A stretch of 64,000 bases of DNA from Branchiostoma belcheri (Eukaryota; Chordata; Leptocardii; Amphioxiformes; Branchiostomatidae), in NCBI RefSeq assembly GCF_001625305.1, contig NW_017803024.1, forward strand, positions 526,511 through 590,510. The letters run 5' to 3'. Below, piece after piece: positions 1-13,400 of the stretch. Under the pieces are notes generated by a model. It did no database searches and had not been told where the DNA came from. It saw only the letters and a list, made by a program, of their open reading frames with translations. Numbering within the stretch: the stretch's first letter is position 1; the number at the start of each line of letters is the position of its first letter. A program made the translations under genes and the position numbers.

Positions 1-165
1 CTAAAGCGACAATTTTTGGGGCAATTTGGTTTTCGAACGATACGAAGAGTATGACTAAGGAAATAATGCGGCCGGCTAAGATACGAAGTTTTTTCGGCGA
101 GAGAATTTAAGTGTAAAGGTCTAAAGTGACAATTCTAGGGGCAATTTGGTATTCAACCATACAAT
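1..165. repeat. Two copies of a 120-bp tandem repeat at the window edge
   Basis: Bases 1-45 and 121-165 are near-identical (both begin ctaaag-gacaatt and continue ggggcaatttggt), giving a 120-bp period. The array may continue left of the window. No coding potential seen. Confidence 0.7.
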
Positions 166-177
166 ATGAAGAATTTT

Positions 178-799
178 TCAGTGTTGCTTAACATGAAATT
201 GAAGTCGCCGGCCACAATAAACGTTAAAGGAAAGAAGGGAAATGTGAGTGCAAGTGTGTGCATGTGGAGTGTTGTCTTGTGTTAATAAAGAAACCATACT
301 CACTTCTCCCCATCTTCTTTCACGCAGCCCTGCATACAAAAGTCTGGTTCTTCCTCCTGCAGCAGTCCAGTCTCCGGGTCCGCATCTCGAAGACAAAGAA
401 ACAAAAGTCACTGTATTGACAACAGCAATTGGCCTTAATAATGCAAGACATTATGTCACGCAACATGCAAGTTTTTTTATGACAGTAACAATGGAGCTAA
501 ATGCTGCCTGTAAAGAATCCAAAGCACAGTGTATAAAAGTGTGACATGCTGTATCTCAAATGACTAAAAGTGCAATGTGGGACCAAAGAGGTTATACTGG
601 AGACATTATACAATGTAACCTCTTTTGTCAGACTAAATGTTTGAAGATGTGAAAAGGAGTCTAGAAAAGTGTGACGTACTATGCAATTAAACGCAGTGAA
701 AGCTTTAAAGACTGGATGATTGGATTATAGGATAGAAATTTATTAGCCTGGGTTTGTTGCTGAACAAATAAGATATACTCACAAGTTACAACTGTGCCC
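178..799. other. No gene recognised
   Basis: Only short unsupported ORFs on both strands. No splice-consistent exon, RNA gene or mobile element was recognised. Confidence 0.5.
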
Positions 800-2545
800 A
801 CTGTCTTCTCTCACTGCTTTGCTGTCTTCATTTCCTTCTGCATCTTCAAGTCAAATGGTTTGTTGAGCTGTCATCGCAGGTTTCTCCCAGACTGGACAGC
901 CTCAGCACACGCCTAAAAATAATATAAAAGAATGTGTGATGGAAAAACATCCCCAGGCAACACTGAATAACCGCACTAATCATAGCATTATGCAATTCAA
1001 CTATCCCATTGATTGAATAGATTTTGAAAGAGTTAGACTCTAGAAAACTGCTTTTAAAAGTGTTACAAAAAGTGTTACAAAACGTATTGTACTTGTAGCA
1101 TGTTACACCTCAGAGGTCTTATTAATGATAACATGTGAGGCAAGGAATAAGTCATGTAAGTTGTCAAGCAAGTTGCTTGAATCGATGCACCAAAAAAATA
1201 GGCTTTTCAAAGTGTTACTGGTAGCAAGCTATGCCACAGCTCTTAATAATACATCCAATAGGAAAGGAAAAAGCTATGACACTGTTGTTAAGTATTGTCT
1301 CACCTGCATAACCAGGTACAGACTCTGTGTCTTCAGGTCAACTGGTTTGCTCAGCCGTCATCGCAGGTTTTCCCAGTCAGGACAGGAACGTCAGCACACA
1401 CCTAACTAATATAATGAATAATTAGTGTGATGTGTGATGCTCCCCCCAAAAATTCCAGGCAACTAGGTGACTATGAAAGATAATGATAAAATCCTGCAAT
1501 TTAACTATACTTAGATGATGCTTGCGGTTGATTGATTGCTTAGCTATGTACAAAGTGTTGCTTGTTATTGCCTCTCAGTTCTTAACACACAGTAGAAATA
1601 AAGTTGGAAAGCCTTGTCTCACCTGTACAAACTCTTCACTCTGTCTTGAACTTCAAAGTCAGCTGTCTCATCTAACCTGGTTTAGACAGGAACATCAGGA
1701 CTGCTGACCCTATTATACCTACATAATCATAAAAGAACAATTGATGCCAGGCATATGGCTATTGTATATGAATGGGTAACTAGCTACCAGGTAAAGATGA
1801 ACTCTTGTATGCGACCTTTTACTTTGCCTCTTCCTAGAAATGTTAACAAGTGCTCAAGAAGTCTAATATACTAGTCATTTATTCAAGACAAAGGCAGTAC
1901 AAAATTAATGTGAAAGATGTTTTGCTACATGTGTGTTATTTTTATAAAGTGTAAGACATAAGGGAAGAGTGCTAGAGTCAAACAGATCTTCAAAAGCAAT
2001 CATTATCTCACCTGTGGATGTTGTTGTTGTTGTCATCTTGCTCTTGTGTCTCTAAATCACCCGATCTGGTCCAATCTTCTTCTGTCAGGTCCAGACAGTA
2101 GTCTTCAATACTGCATCAGTCAGCAGCCACCTAACTAGTATACAACCATTAGAAGTTACACACTTGTCTCAAATAAAAAGGTAAATAGTAGGTTGAATGC
2201 AAAATTAAGATTTTTCTCACCTGAGTCTGAGAGTCCTCGTCGGTCTTCAAATCACCTGGTCTGGTCTAATCTTTTCTTTTCAGGTTTACGACGAATTCAC
2301 CAATACTGCATCAGTCAGCAGCCACCTAACTATACGGACATTAGAAGTTACACACTTGTCTCAAATAACATCAAATAGCTGTAAGTAAAATGCAGAATTG
2401 GGATTTTTCTTACCTGATAATTCTCTTGGGTCTTTACATAATCTGGTCTGGTCCAGTCTGTCTTGTCAGGTTCAGACAATATTCTTCACTACTGCATCAG
2501 TCAGCAGACACCTAACTATACAGACATTAGAAGTTATACACTTTG
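800..2545. repeat. Degenerate tandem array of about 200-350-bp units
   Basis: At least five related units, starting near 800, 1300, 1615, 2020, 2210 and 2400. The last three are clearest: each has a tcacctg start, a ctggtctggtc-like core, actgcatcagtcagcag, acacctaacta, and an attagaagtta...cac end. Each unit carries tcacctg, which is a splice donor if read on the minus strand, but I find no open frame through the units. The array could be repeated minus-strand exons that have decayed, or plain satellite DNA. Confidence 0.6.
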
Positions 2546-3567
2546 CGGTCCCCATCTTGTTTACGCAGTTTTTTGACGGGAAAAAACTAATTATGTACAC
2601 GACCACATTCCAACTGGTGTTTTCAACCACGTGGAGATAAAGAAACAGGTTTGGTCGATACACAATTTCTTTCAACAAAAATAACCTCAAAACGCTGAAC
2701 AACTGACTAAAAAGACATGCACATACATTTTATGTATACTCTCCAAGCGCACCACACATTGAAAATGTTGTTGGAAACGCGGCAACTTGATAAGACTTTT
2801 TCTAAGCCTGTCTAAAATTAGGAACGGCCGCTCCCTAATACAGAAATAGAACATTTTTTTACGGAATATAACTTGACATGTTCGTGCTAGTTGCTAGGAA
2901 TAATGTCAGCCAATGTACTGGTTTACCTGCAACAATGAGCGAAGTCGTCTCTATACCACGCTACTCTTGCAGACTGTCTCGCCATTTTTCGTCTTCTCGA
3001 AAATTCGCCAGGTCAGGAAATCCGCACTTTCTCTTCAAAACATCACCAGAACGGTACAAATCCTCGGCGAACACTCCCAGACATTCTGCTGCACACTTAC
3101 TAAGACACTCTACCAAAGAAAACGTCAAAAAAGTACCTGGGCGGAATTTTTACTCGTTCGTTCTTTCCTTCCATGCACACTCGCCATCTTGGAAAGGCGT
3201 GTTTCACGCACATGTGCTGTGTCACCTGTAAATCATGAGCATAATTGGCATTCGATAATAAGTTAACATTAGATTAACGGCAATCATCACACATACAGGC
3301 CTGAAAAAAATACGATGATTTAATTATGGATTTCATGTTACGAATTACAAATTCTCAATTTAATGAGAAAACCATCTTGAAAGTTCATCTGTGAACTAAT
3401 GAGAAAACATTTTTCAATAAATGATCATTGTTTGACCCAGGCCATTTATCTTTTTCAGGGCCATTTTCAGGGTCATAGGGGTGTCCGGGTTCTGCCAAAA
3501 GTCTTAATTTTCACGCCCGAAAACACATATACAACTAGAGAAGTAACATTTGCAGAGCAAATTGATA
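2546..3567. other. No gene recognised
   Basis: Two overlapping 117-aa ORFs (2878-3231 and 2913-3266) look unlike any family I know and have no supporting splice or domain signal, so I do not call a gene. Confidence 0.45.
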
Positions 3568-3885
3568 ATGTTTACCTTCGAACATGGTCTGCTCTGTTAA
3601 TTCTTACTCAAACCAAGGACATTATACACAGATTGTCTATTATACACACTGTGTATAATGTCCTTGCTCAAACACATTCACATACATGTACTACTAGTAC
3701 AAAATGTATATGGTGACAGGAGCAGAGCAGCAGAGCGGACCATGAAATTGCAACATTATGTAACCCAACACCAGTCACCATGGTGACAGACATAAAAAAA
3801 TCATGTCATTGGTCAGATCATAGGTCACTGTTTGGAGAAGAAGAAGAGACGGAGCAAAAACAATATGTTTTCCTTCGGTAAACAT
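3568..3885 (-). mobile_element. MITE family A, inverted full-length copy
   Basis: Ends are imperfect inverted repeats, atgtttaccttcg at the left and ccttcggtaaacat at the right. Internal blocks shared with the other copies include the trinucleotide-rich gaagaagaag block, accatggtgac and the tggtctgctctgttaattcttactcaaac block. Other copies lie near 6913, 12290, 16515, 27702, 43246, 53540 and 62050. Non-autonomous DNA transposon is the best fit. Confidence 0.6.
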
Positions 3886-3949
3886 AATGAAAGCAAAAGA
3901 ACGTGCATCATCTACAGCCCAATAAAAATACCGAGTCCCAAAAAAATCC

Positions 3950-4080
3950 TAATCTCCAAGCAGATCTTTTGTTTGGGGTAAGACAGTATCAAATTGGCCA
4001 GTCCTAAGGGTGGGGAAATGGTTACAGACTGGCCAATTTGATACTGTCTTACCCCCACCAAAAGATCTGCTTGGAGATTA
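3950..4080. mobile_element. Near-perfect foldback element (131 bp)
   Basis: Left arm taatctccaagcagatcttt and following bases are mirrored by the right arm ending aaagatctgcttggagatta. The arms are about 54 bp each and include gactggccaatttgatactg at the inner edge. This is a hairpin-type MITE with no coding capacity. Confidence 0.75.
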
Positions 4081-4222
4081 AAAAAATCCATCCACCCTAA
4101 CGCGAGAAACAGCTGCGAACATGAAAATCTCAAACCGTTCTTATACCCTTCCGCGGAAGGATGTCTCCTTCCTTCATCTTCATCTTCGATACCCCCAAAT
4201 AACCCCGCGAGGGGTGCCGTAA

Positions 4223-4639
4223 GGCCACACCGATTTAATTTTATGGATGACATCCTCTGAAGACCCCCAAACTAGTGCGCGCGGGCGAATAAAAAAAATT
4301 CCGGCCAAAAATAAAAATGGTACTAAACCACAGGAATACAAAGCTGGTATTGTGAATTTGCGACAGGACTTAGCGACGTATACGACAAGCTGGCACATGC
4401 TGGCTTTTTGCGGCATTTATGAATCGGTACTGTACTTATGTACTGAGCTCTTGAGTCGTGGAGCTTCGAATTCGATAGCCTGGGTGCTCGGCTCCGTTTT
4501 GTCGCTGACTACCATGGACTACCCAGGCCTAAGAGCTAGGCCAGAGCCTCGGTGAGGTGATCTCTCTTTTTTTTTGAGGGTGACAGGCGAAAATCAATGC
4601 GCGCGCGGATGTCATCCATAAAATTAAGTCGGTGTGGCC
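4223..4639. mobile_element. PIF/Harbinger-like MITE, copy 1
   Basis: Terminal inverted repeats of about 35 bp start ggccacaccg and contain ttaattttatggatgac. The element is flanked by TAA on both sides (4220-4222 and 4640-4642), which fits the 3-bp TWA target duplication of PIF/Harbinger transposons. A sister copy at 12952-13376 has TTA on both sides. No transposase ORF is present. Confidence 0.7.
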
Positions 4640-4642
4640 TAA

Positions 4643-5535
4643 AGGGGAGGAGGTCAAGGTCAAGGCTAAGGCGGGCATGCCGCCAGCCCGGTCCGGAACG
4701 ACTCAACATTGGAAGCCATAACTACCGGGCCGGGTAAGGAGTTCCACTGTGGGATGGTACGGGGAAAAAAGAAAATCTGTAGGTGTCGGTGCGGTATTTG
4801 AGTGCATGACTCCCTCGGGTACGCCCCTGTGTGGGCTGCAAAAAACTGCCGGTTTGGGTATTGATTGTAACAATGTTATGAACTATGTTGAAAAATGTTG
4901 TAAAGCCATATATGCTTCCCAGAGGTATAAAAACTGGGGATCTGAAGACTATAATTCAGAGCATCAAGGTTTATTACCATAAAACATCGGCAGATATTCA
5001 CAAAGTTCACATCGGGTCAGGATTAACCCTTTCCAAGCTAAGGGTGCATCCGTGCACCAGATTCGTACTTATAACAGCAGAAAACTGCAGGGGAAGGGTT
5101 AATAATTATGAACAATCTCAAATCTTTTTCCTGATTCTTTGAGTAAAATTTCATCTTAAATCTGCTATAAGGTGTCCTCTCTTCTTTCATATCTGCGCAT
5201 TTCACAATTCACTGTCTTCACGAGTACACATTTATACAAATATCAACAAATCTTACCTCATACCAAAAACTCCCTGAAATCAATTTTTACCACAATATTC
5301 ACAAGATATTGTTCATAGCAAAGCTTACACATTGAGGTACATTTATATTGGATTTTGATGTAGTGCATCAGTATAGCTGTTAAGTACTTAAACATGTTGG
5401 GAATAATAATGAGAATTGTATGCAAAGCAACTTCATCATACATATTATACATACATACGTACATTAGCTTATCCTTAAAATTGATTTTGGGTGCCCAAAT
5501 ATACTGCTAGGGTTATCAAGGCACCAAACCATTAA
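4643..5535. other. No gene recognised; possible decayed retroelement
   Basis: GC-richer 4650-4860, then a TATA-like ggtataaaaactgg near 4925 and a short inverted motif at 5025-5100 (aaccctttcc ... ggaagggtt). The 77-aa ORF at 4749-4982 matches no family I know. Confidence 0.4.
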
Positions 5536-5785
5536 CTTGTGAGTGTATCAATTGTTAATGATCTTAACTTATCAACTTATCGATAGTTAATGACAATAAC
5601 TTATTAACTTATCGATAGTTGATAACTTGTCAACTTATCAATAGTTAATGACAATAACTTATCAACTCATCGATAGTTGATGATCTTAACTTGTCAACTT
5701 ATCAAAAGTTAATGACGATAACTTATCAACTGATCAATAATTAATGACAATAACTTGTCAACTTATCGATAATTAATGGTAACTG
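5536..5785. repeat. AT-rich minisatellite, unit about 37 bp
   Basis: About six imperfect units built from aacttatcgatagttaatga and caataacttatcaact. Confidence 0.75.
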
Positions 5786-6277
5786 TTCTGTAAAACAGTT
5801 TCTCGCTGAGTTGGTCCAAATAACGTATGCCGTGAATCACTTGACCAGCACGACACATAAACAAAAATAAAAACAAATAAACAATAACATTGCATTGTTG
5901 TGCATCTAAGCCAGATCATTACAAAAACAGGAACATGTCCTGTTGAACACGTGAAAGCAACGAACTTTGCGTAAAATGCAGAGTTCAAATTAAACTAAAA
6001 ATTGCATTGACTTTACGGCAGAACTTTTGCATAGAGTATGTAAGTTCTGCGTAATTTTCTCATTACACTAATTAACATAAAAATTCACAAGTGTGACCCT
6101 GAATTATCAAATTTGAGAGATAAAGATCACATAATGTCACTTCCAACATTCCAAGCTACACTTAGAAAATTTTTGAGATTGCAGCCATTGCAGCAAGGTT
6201 TACTGTTTTCTGTGTATTATTAACAAATTTGTGCGTGATCAGCAGAAAATTCATCACAAGTGTACAATACCACTAGC

Positions 6278-6452
6278 CTCCATAGCATGCCAAAAACTGG
6301 GGGTTTTGGGAGCTTTTATGTGCTATTTTCTGATTGCATATAGACAACATAGCCGGCCTGGTTGAATTACCCCCGTTTTTAGAACTGGGCTAATCTGAAA
6401 ACAGCCGAAGACCACCAAACCCCCAGTTCTATAAGCCTGCTATGGAGGCTAC
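6278..6452. mobile_element. Inverted-repeat element, family D
   Basis: Begins agcctccatagca and ends tgctatggaggct, with mirrored internal blocks (aaaactgggggttttgg against ccaaacccccagtt). A second copy in opposite orientation is at 24868-25112 inside NPC1 intron 1. Confidence 0.65.
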
Positions 6453-6912
6453 AATACCACAATTTCTGCTTTCTGTGCTAATTAATTGGTTTAAAGCTAT
6501 GCTGCAAAATTTCTAAAGTACATGAATCACAACAGAGCCTCACAAAGACACCAAATACAGACAGTGGTAAAATCATGGCATTGCAAATTCTAGTCTGGAT
6601 CTAGGTGGTTTAAGAAAGGTTTCAAATTTGAGGAAATTTTCTTACCGACATTATCAAAATTACGTACATTTTTACACTTAGACCTCCCCCATACACATGT
6701 CAAGTTGTAACATTTAACAATTTTGCTACTTACGTCAGTCACAATTTGCTACATTTACCTCTAAACTAACACTGGCCACCTAAAATTTGGAAACTGAAGT
6801 GAAGGGAAACATGTCTTTTTGAATCTGAAGTTTGAAATTTCACAGTTTGAAATTTTCAAACCAAATATTTGACTTAAAAATTGTGCTAGACATTCCAGAC
6901 TTCTGGTTTGTT

Positions 6913-7134
6913 ATGTTTAACAAAGGAAAACATATTGTTTTTGCTCTGTTTCTTCTTCTTTTCCTTCACAAATAAAGTAAATGACCTGAACCACACGTGT
7001 GTTACCATGGTAACTAGTGTTGGGTTACATCATGTTGCAATTTTACATCAGGAGGGATTTAGACTCCTGTCACCATATGTATGAATGTGTTTGAGTAAGA
7101 ATTAACAGAACAGACCATATGCGAAGGTTAACAT
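6913..7134 (+). mobile_element. MITE family A, forward copy
   Basis: Shares ttgtttttgctctgtttctt, accatggtaactagtgttgg, ggagggatttagactcctgt and the cagaccatatgcgaagg end with the other family A copies. Confidence 0.6.
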
Positions 7135-7210
7135 TATGCATTTGCTTTGCAAATGTTAGTTCCTAATTAGTTTCCAATTAAAAGTGGCCAGTGATTATAA
7201 TTAAATTCAT

Positions 7211-7436
7211 TTAGAGTTAAAACTTTTAGTCTAACGCAAAAAAAGTTCTCTTACCTAGAACTTTCGACCAGTCATTCTGGTCTTCCTCAGTAGACTGACC
7301 CAGTGAAGCTTGTCACGTGGCTTCTTTGAAGTGTGACGTCAACACTGGGTCAGTCCACTGAGGAAGACCAGAGTGACTGGTCCAAAGCTCTAGGTGAGAG
7401 AACTTTTTGTGTTGGATCTAAAGGCCTTAACTCTAA
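7211..7436. mobile_element. Foldback element, family F
   Basis: Two arms of about 75-95 bp in inverted order: ttagagttaa through gaccagtcattctggtcttcctcagt, and the mirror ending ttaactctaa. The loop holds a gcttgtcacgtggcttcttt block. One half of a second copy lies at 19785-19925 in NPC1 intron 6. Confidence 0.7.
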
Positions 7437-7486
7437 ACATGTAACTACCAACACGGATGAACTTTCATGATAGTATAATGAAATTT

Positions 7487-10400
7487 CTAAACATAGATCC
7501 CGTTGGCCGTCCCTAGCGGCGCGTTTGTTCCGGCCTGTCTCCGCGACTCGTGGAGAAGCGGTGTTCTCTCGTTGTTAACCGGCTGACTCTGAACGCCGTT
7601 CTGTTGTGTGAAGAGTTTCGCCTTGTTTACCGAAGGACCTGAAAAATAATAAGAAAAATACAGTCACTCTCTGGGGTTTTCATTTGGTTTGAGGCAGCCA
7701 AACTGTAATAAGGGACATATTGTCAACCGAAGGACCTAAAACATGAAGAGAACAATTCAGTCACTCTATTCATACATGTAAAAGTGCCAAAATTTTTTAA
7801 ACTACAACATCAAGCTTAGGCAGGCGGAATAATCTGAATATTGTGCCCATTGTTGTAATAATTGTTGTAATAACATCACAAAAATCTGTGTGTATGTGTG
7901 AATGTGAGTGACTGTGTGTGTGAATATATGTGTGTGTGACTGAGTTGTTTGAATGTATGTATGTATACGTGTGAGTGTGCGTGCGTGCATGTGTGTGTGT
8001 GTGTGTGTGTGTGTGATGTGTGTGTGTGTGTTGTGTGTGTGTGACTGTGTATGTGTGTGTGACTGTGTGTGCATGTGTGTGTGTGTGTGTGTGTGTGTGT
8101 CGCTAGTGTACGTGTGTGTGGGTATGTAGTTGTGTGCGTGTCTGTGTGTGTTTGTGTGCCTCTGCGAGTGTTTACATTTTGAGAAATTTAACAAAAAAAA
8201 CATTTAAAAACTGATTGTTTCTCACCTATATAACTGAGCAGCACAGGTAAGTAGTGAAAGTTTCTCACCTATATAACTGAGCAGCACAGGTAAGAAGTGA
8301 AAGTTTCTCACCTATATAACTGAGCAGCACAGGTAGAAAGTGAAAGTTCCTCACCTATATAACTGAGCAGCACAGGTAGAAAGTGAAAGTTTCTCACCTA
8401 TATAACTGAGCAGCACAGGTAGGAAGATGAGTCCATGAGAGAAGCCGAGCAGCACGATACTCAGGTACATCCTGAAGTAGAACACCTGGAACAGCTGAGA
8501 CTTCGCAAAGGCCAGGACGACAATTCCTCCGAACTTAGTCAGCGTGATACCGCTAAATACCTGTCGGACGGACAAATAAAGCATTGTTAAAAAAGATCTG
8601 ATCCAGGTAATACGATACGCCAAAAAGCAGTTACTCAAGCAACTGGATATGATTTTGAAAACGTCAGACGTTTCAGCTAGTATCCACTAGCTTTCGTCAG
8701 TGACTGGAAAGCTAGAAAGCTAGTGGATACTAGTTGAAACGTCTGGCATTTTCAAAACCATATCCAGTAACTGTTGCTTGAGTAGCTGCTTTTTGACGTA
8801 TCGTATTACCTGGATGTCTAACCTTCATCGACGTATCATTATAATAGTACAATATGTAAAAAGAAGGAGACAAAACAAAGCATGCACATAAATTATGCAC
8901 ATACATGAACCCAAAGCATTTTCAGTGGCTCTAATGAGCCTTATTTTGTGGTGAATCATGAAGTAAATAATAAAAAGCTGAACTTATTCTACCTCCCATT
9001 TAATATAATTTCTGGTGGATCCTAAACTCTACCAGTGGCATTTACATTACAGTGGGTTTCAAATCTCCAACATGAAGGCTGGGATTCGAACCCCCCAACT
9101 TTGGGTTACAGTATAAGCTCAGTACTTACAGAACTGCCCATGTGGACTAGTGCCTCCTTGGCTCGCTCGACGCGGGAGGTTTTCGTGCTGACGGCGAACG
9201 CTCGCGTCACGTGGGAACAGAACTCCACTGAGATGCCCATGGCCTGGGTGGGAAACATAACATAACAGTAAGACTTCAACCTAGGACTGTCAAGATTGTC
9301 CTACAACTGTAATACACTGGTGTTCACAGTGCAAGAAATTGGACATAATCATTTCTGACCTATGGTATCTTCCACCCTGGCCCCTTACCTTTAACCCTGA
9401 CCCTTCACCCCTGACCTTAACATGACGAGGTTGACCAATGAGACAGCGTTGAGGCTGATGCCCAAGAGGTACATGACAACTATTAGTATCCATGACCTTC
9501 ACCCCCGGCCCTTCACCCCTGACCTGACCCTTGACCCTTACCATGACGAGGTTGACCAATGACACGGCGTTAAGACTGATGCCCCAGAGGTACATGACGC
9601 CCATCATGTCTGATGCTAACCCTGACCCTTCACCCCCGACCCTTCACCCCTGACCTGACCCCTGACCCTTACCATGACGAGGTTGACCAGTGACACGGCG
9701 TTGAGGCTGATGCCCCAGAGGTACATGACGCCCATCATGTCGAGGACGATCATGCCGATAGTGAGGATGATGATGAGCGCGGAGACCAGGTCAAACCCGA
9801 GCATGCAGAAGGACACGAGGAACACGGCCAGCGCCGACCAGGACAGACTGGTCACCGTGTCGTGGTAGATCGTCAGGTACTGCTCATAGAACACGTAGAA
9901 GTAGCTGTGACAGGAAAAAACAACAAACACATTTTAGTTAATGAGAAATCGATCAATCAAATATCTGCAGGAATCAGGTGCTGCCCGTAAAACATGTAGA
10001 AATAGCTGTAAAGACAAACATATTTCAGTGAACCAGAAATCGATCATTCAATAATCATGTCCTACACTTAAACCCTGACCCTTCACCTCTAACCCTGACC
10101 CTTCACCTCTAACCCTGACCCTTCACCCCTGACCCTTCACCCCTGGTTGTACTGACCTGTAAGGGAAGACCTTATAGCTGTTGTCTGTGATGTTCATTGC
10201 GGCTGTGATGTTATTCGCCAGTTCTTCTGCGTACTTCAGAGCGTCGATGTAGTCTGCTGATGTGTTGCAGTTTTTGTGGTACGTCATGAAGTACGTCGCT
10301 GAGGACAAACAAACAAACAAGTAAACAAACTGCTGACACGCATTCAAAATCAACACTAGAAATCTGACCTCATTCTATCAAACATTTGTATCATTAGACC

Positions 10401-13400
10401 TAAAAGTTAAACATTTTGAAGTATTGACAAGTTTGATTTCTTTGTATGTAACAGAAAGTGAAACATACCACCAACATCGTTTCGTTTCAGGTCCACTGCA
10501 GAGTTATAAGCTGCATGGCCACTGCAAAACAACATTTCACAATACATCAGTCAAAGCAGTAAAACTACAAGCAGAGTTTTACACTAAAAATACATCTAAT
10601 TTCAGCACATGCTGTGGTGGGATGTACATGTAAGGATTGAAGGTTCTCTATGCAACATTTTGTGTCGGTTTTCAAACTTGTTTGTATAAGGCAACAATGC
10701 TACAATTCTAATAATTACTCTCTCTATATCTTGGCTTGGCTTCGTGTCCGAAGATTTAAGGTTTTAACTGTCTCTATATACTGACTATATAAAATAAAAG
10801 GCTGGCAATTTGACATTTTGTTTCAAGTTTTTAGTTTACAGCCTTATCCTACATAAAAGGTTTTTAAGTCTGCAGAAGTGTAAAAAACAGTGTCCAGCTC
10901 ACCCCTTAGCGCAGGCAGTTGTCGGGACGTCAGTTAGAAACATCGGCAGAAACTCCATAAACTCATCTCCGACCGGCCGGATTCCACGGTCTCGAGGGGA
11001 ACGGCAACCAACGCACGTCTCGCTGTCAACTGGGGGGGCATAACTGTAGGGTTACACACACAAACACACACACAAACACAAACGTACAAACACAAATGTG
11101 CTAACAAACACACACACACACAACGCACGTGTCGCTGTCAACTGGGGGGATGGAAATGAACGGTTACACAAACATACATACACACGCACACACACTCATA
11201 CAAACACACACACACACACATCCACAGTTACACACACACGCACACACACACACACACATACACACACACACGCACACACACATACACACACACACACATG
11301 CACACACACACACACACACAAAGACACACACACAAAGACACAGATATAAAAACATGCAGGGGGGGGTCTTACACTAACATGCAGGGGGGGGGTCTTACCT
11401 GATGCATTGCAGAACCTCTCAGTGTTGTTGTAGACCCTGCAGCAGGGGGGGTTCCCGAGGGGGTTCATCCAGTCAAAGTAGTCATCTATCCAGGAGGACG
11501 GAGCTGCAAAGATCTTAGAACTGTGTGGGGGGGTGGGGAAGACGGGAAGGTTAGAACATTGACGGGTGTCTCACTGAAGCTTTAAATTTTGTAATCAGTA
11601 GAACAGTAATATAATAGGATCTGGTCCCTCCCTGAAGCTTTACGATGGTGCAATTTAGGATCTGGTCTTTCATTGAAGTTTTCCAGTTACACACATCATG
11701 TTTTTATCGAGTGTAAAACAGCATATTGGCAGAACGTACTGCGCCTGCGCAAAACCCAGATTTTTCACGGTATGATTGGTCAACGTTGCATCAGAATTTT
11801 GCCTGTTGCAGAGGATATCTTTTCCAACACAACATTTGGAAACTACAGACAGGATGGTAACCTTATATGCTCGAATACGACCTTATAGGAGACGTTCTGC
11901 CAAAGTGCTATGTACAGTACATGATGGGCTTTGCACATACAGGTGCAGTATGTTCTGCCAACGTCCTATGTAAACCATACGTACTAGTCAGCTATAAGAT
12001 GTGCATCTCCTATCTGCTGCACCAGACTGTCCCTGTTACAGCCACTGCTGCCACAGATCATGTTTTGTCCAGCCTTCGTCGTGTAGTCATGCCCCTCCTC
12101 CACCACAAAGTACACAGGAGCACCGACCTTCAGGTAACGGCTGATGTTGGAGAAATACTCAAGGACGTACGAGTCCTGGAAGATAAGAAGGACAAAACTT
12201 TAAGACATCTTAAAGACCTTAAAAACCTTAAAGATTTAATCGACCACAACAGATTCTTCCAAAATATCTAGGTCGTTCTGTACTCAAAGTTATGTTTACC
12301 GAAGAAAAACATAAATTGTTTTTGCTCAGTTTCTTCTTCTTCTACAAACAAATAAGGTTAATGACCTGAACCAGATGTTTATCACCATGGTGACTAGTGT
12401 TGGGTTACATCAGGTTGCAATTTGAGTAAGAATTAACAGACTATTTCAAAGGGCTAACAATTGAGACAAGGACAACAAGCTACACAAGATAGGGACAGGA
12501 CATCAAAATAAAAGTCGTCAACTCATTACATCTACACAGGATTATCATTCCATACATGTACGTATAGGTTTTTGTCACAAAAGAAGTCCTACCTCTGGCA
12601 TGGAGAGCTTTTGGTCCAGTCCTACGTCCAGTTTGTTAACTACAGCTCCACTGTAGGCTACAGCTCCCGCAAATAACAATACCTAAACACAAGAAACAAC
12701 AAGAAATAAACACAACAATTGGCAACACCTAAACACAACAATCAAAATTAATGAAGACTGCAACAGGACAGTTAAAAAATTTAATATTTTGTATTAGCAC
12801 AAAGTTTTGATTTTGTACCATACACCTAGTCAGCCAATTTCTAGTGACTGTCTACTTTGAGTAAAGACAAAAAATAGATTTACTATATTCCCGAAACTTT
12901 ATTACTGGTTTACCAGAAATGAAAACATTTCTTGTTCTTTTTTTACACTTAGGCCACACCGCCTTAATTTTATGGATGACATCCTCTGAAGACCCCCAAA
13001 CTAGTGCGCGCGGGCGAAAAAAAAGAAAAATCCGGCCAAAAATAAAAATGCTTCTAAACCACAGGAATACAAAGCCGGTATTGTGAATTTGGCGCATTAC
13101 ATAGCGACGTATACGACAAGCCGGCACATGCTGGCTTTTTGCGGAATTTATGAATCGACACTGTAGGTATGTACGGAGTTCTTGAGTCGTGGAGCTTCGG
13201 TAGCCTGGGTGCCGCCCTCCAGAGTTACCACCGGCTTCATTGTCGCTGACCACCATCATCGGGACTACCCAGGCCTAGAGCCAGGCCAGAGATTCGGAAG
13301 ACCTTTTTTTTTTTTTAGATCAGGCGGAAATCAATGCGCGCGCGGATGTCATCCATAAAATTAAGTCGCTGTGGCCTTACAAGAAAATACCAGAAAGGTA

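Noticed and set aside
2878..3266. Two overlapping 117-aa ORFs
   Set aside because: No family resemblance, no splice or promoter support, and two frames open equally.
7802..8203. 133-aa His/Thr-rich ORF (minus)
   Set aside because: Translation of a TG microsatellite; no domain and no splice context.
11098..11468. Several CA-repeat ORFs on both strands
   Set aside because: Microsatellite artefacts; only the NPC1 exon 16 and 17 segments nearby are real.
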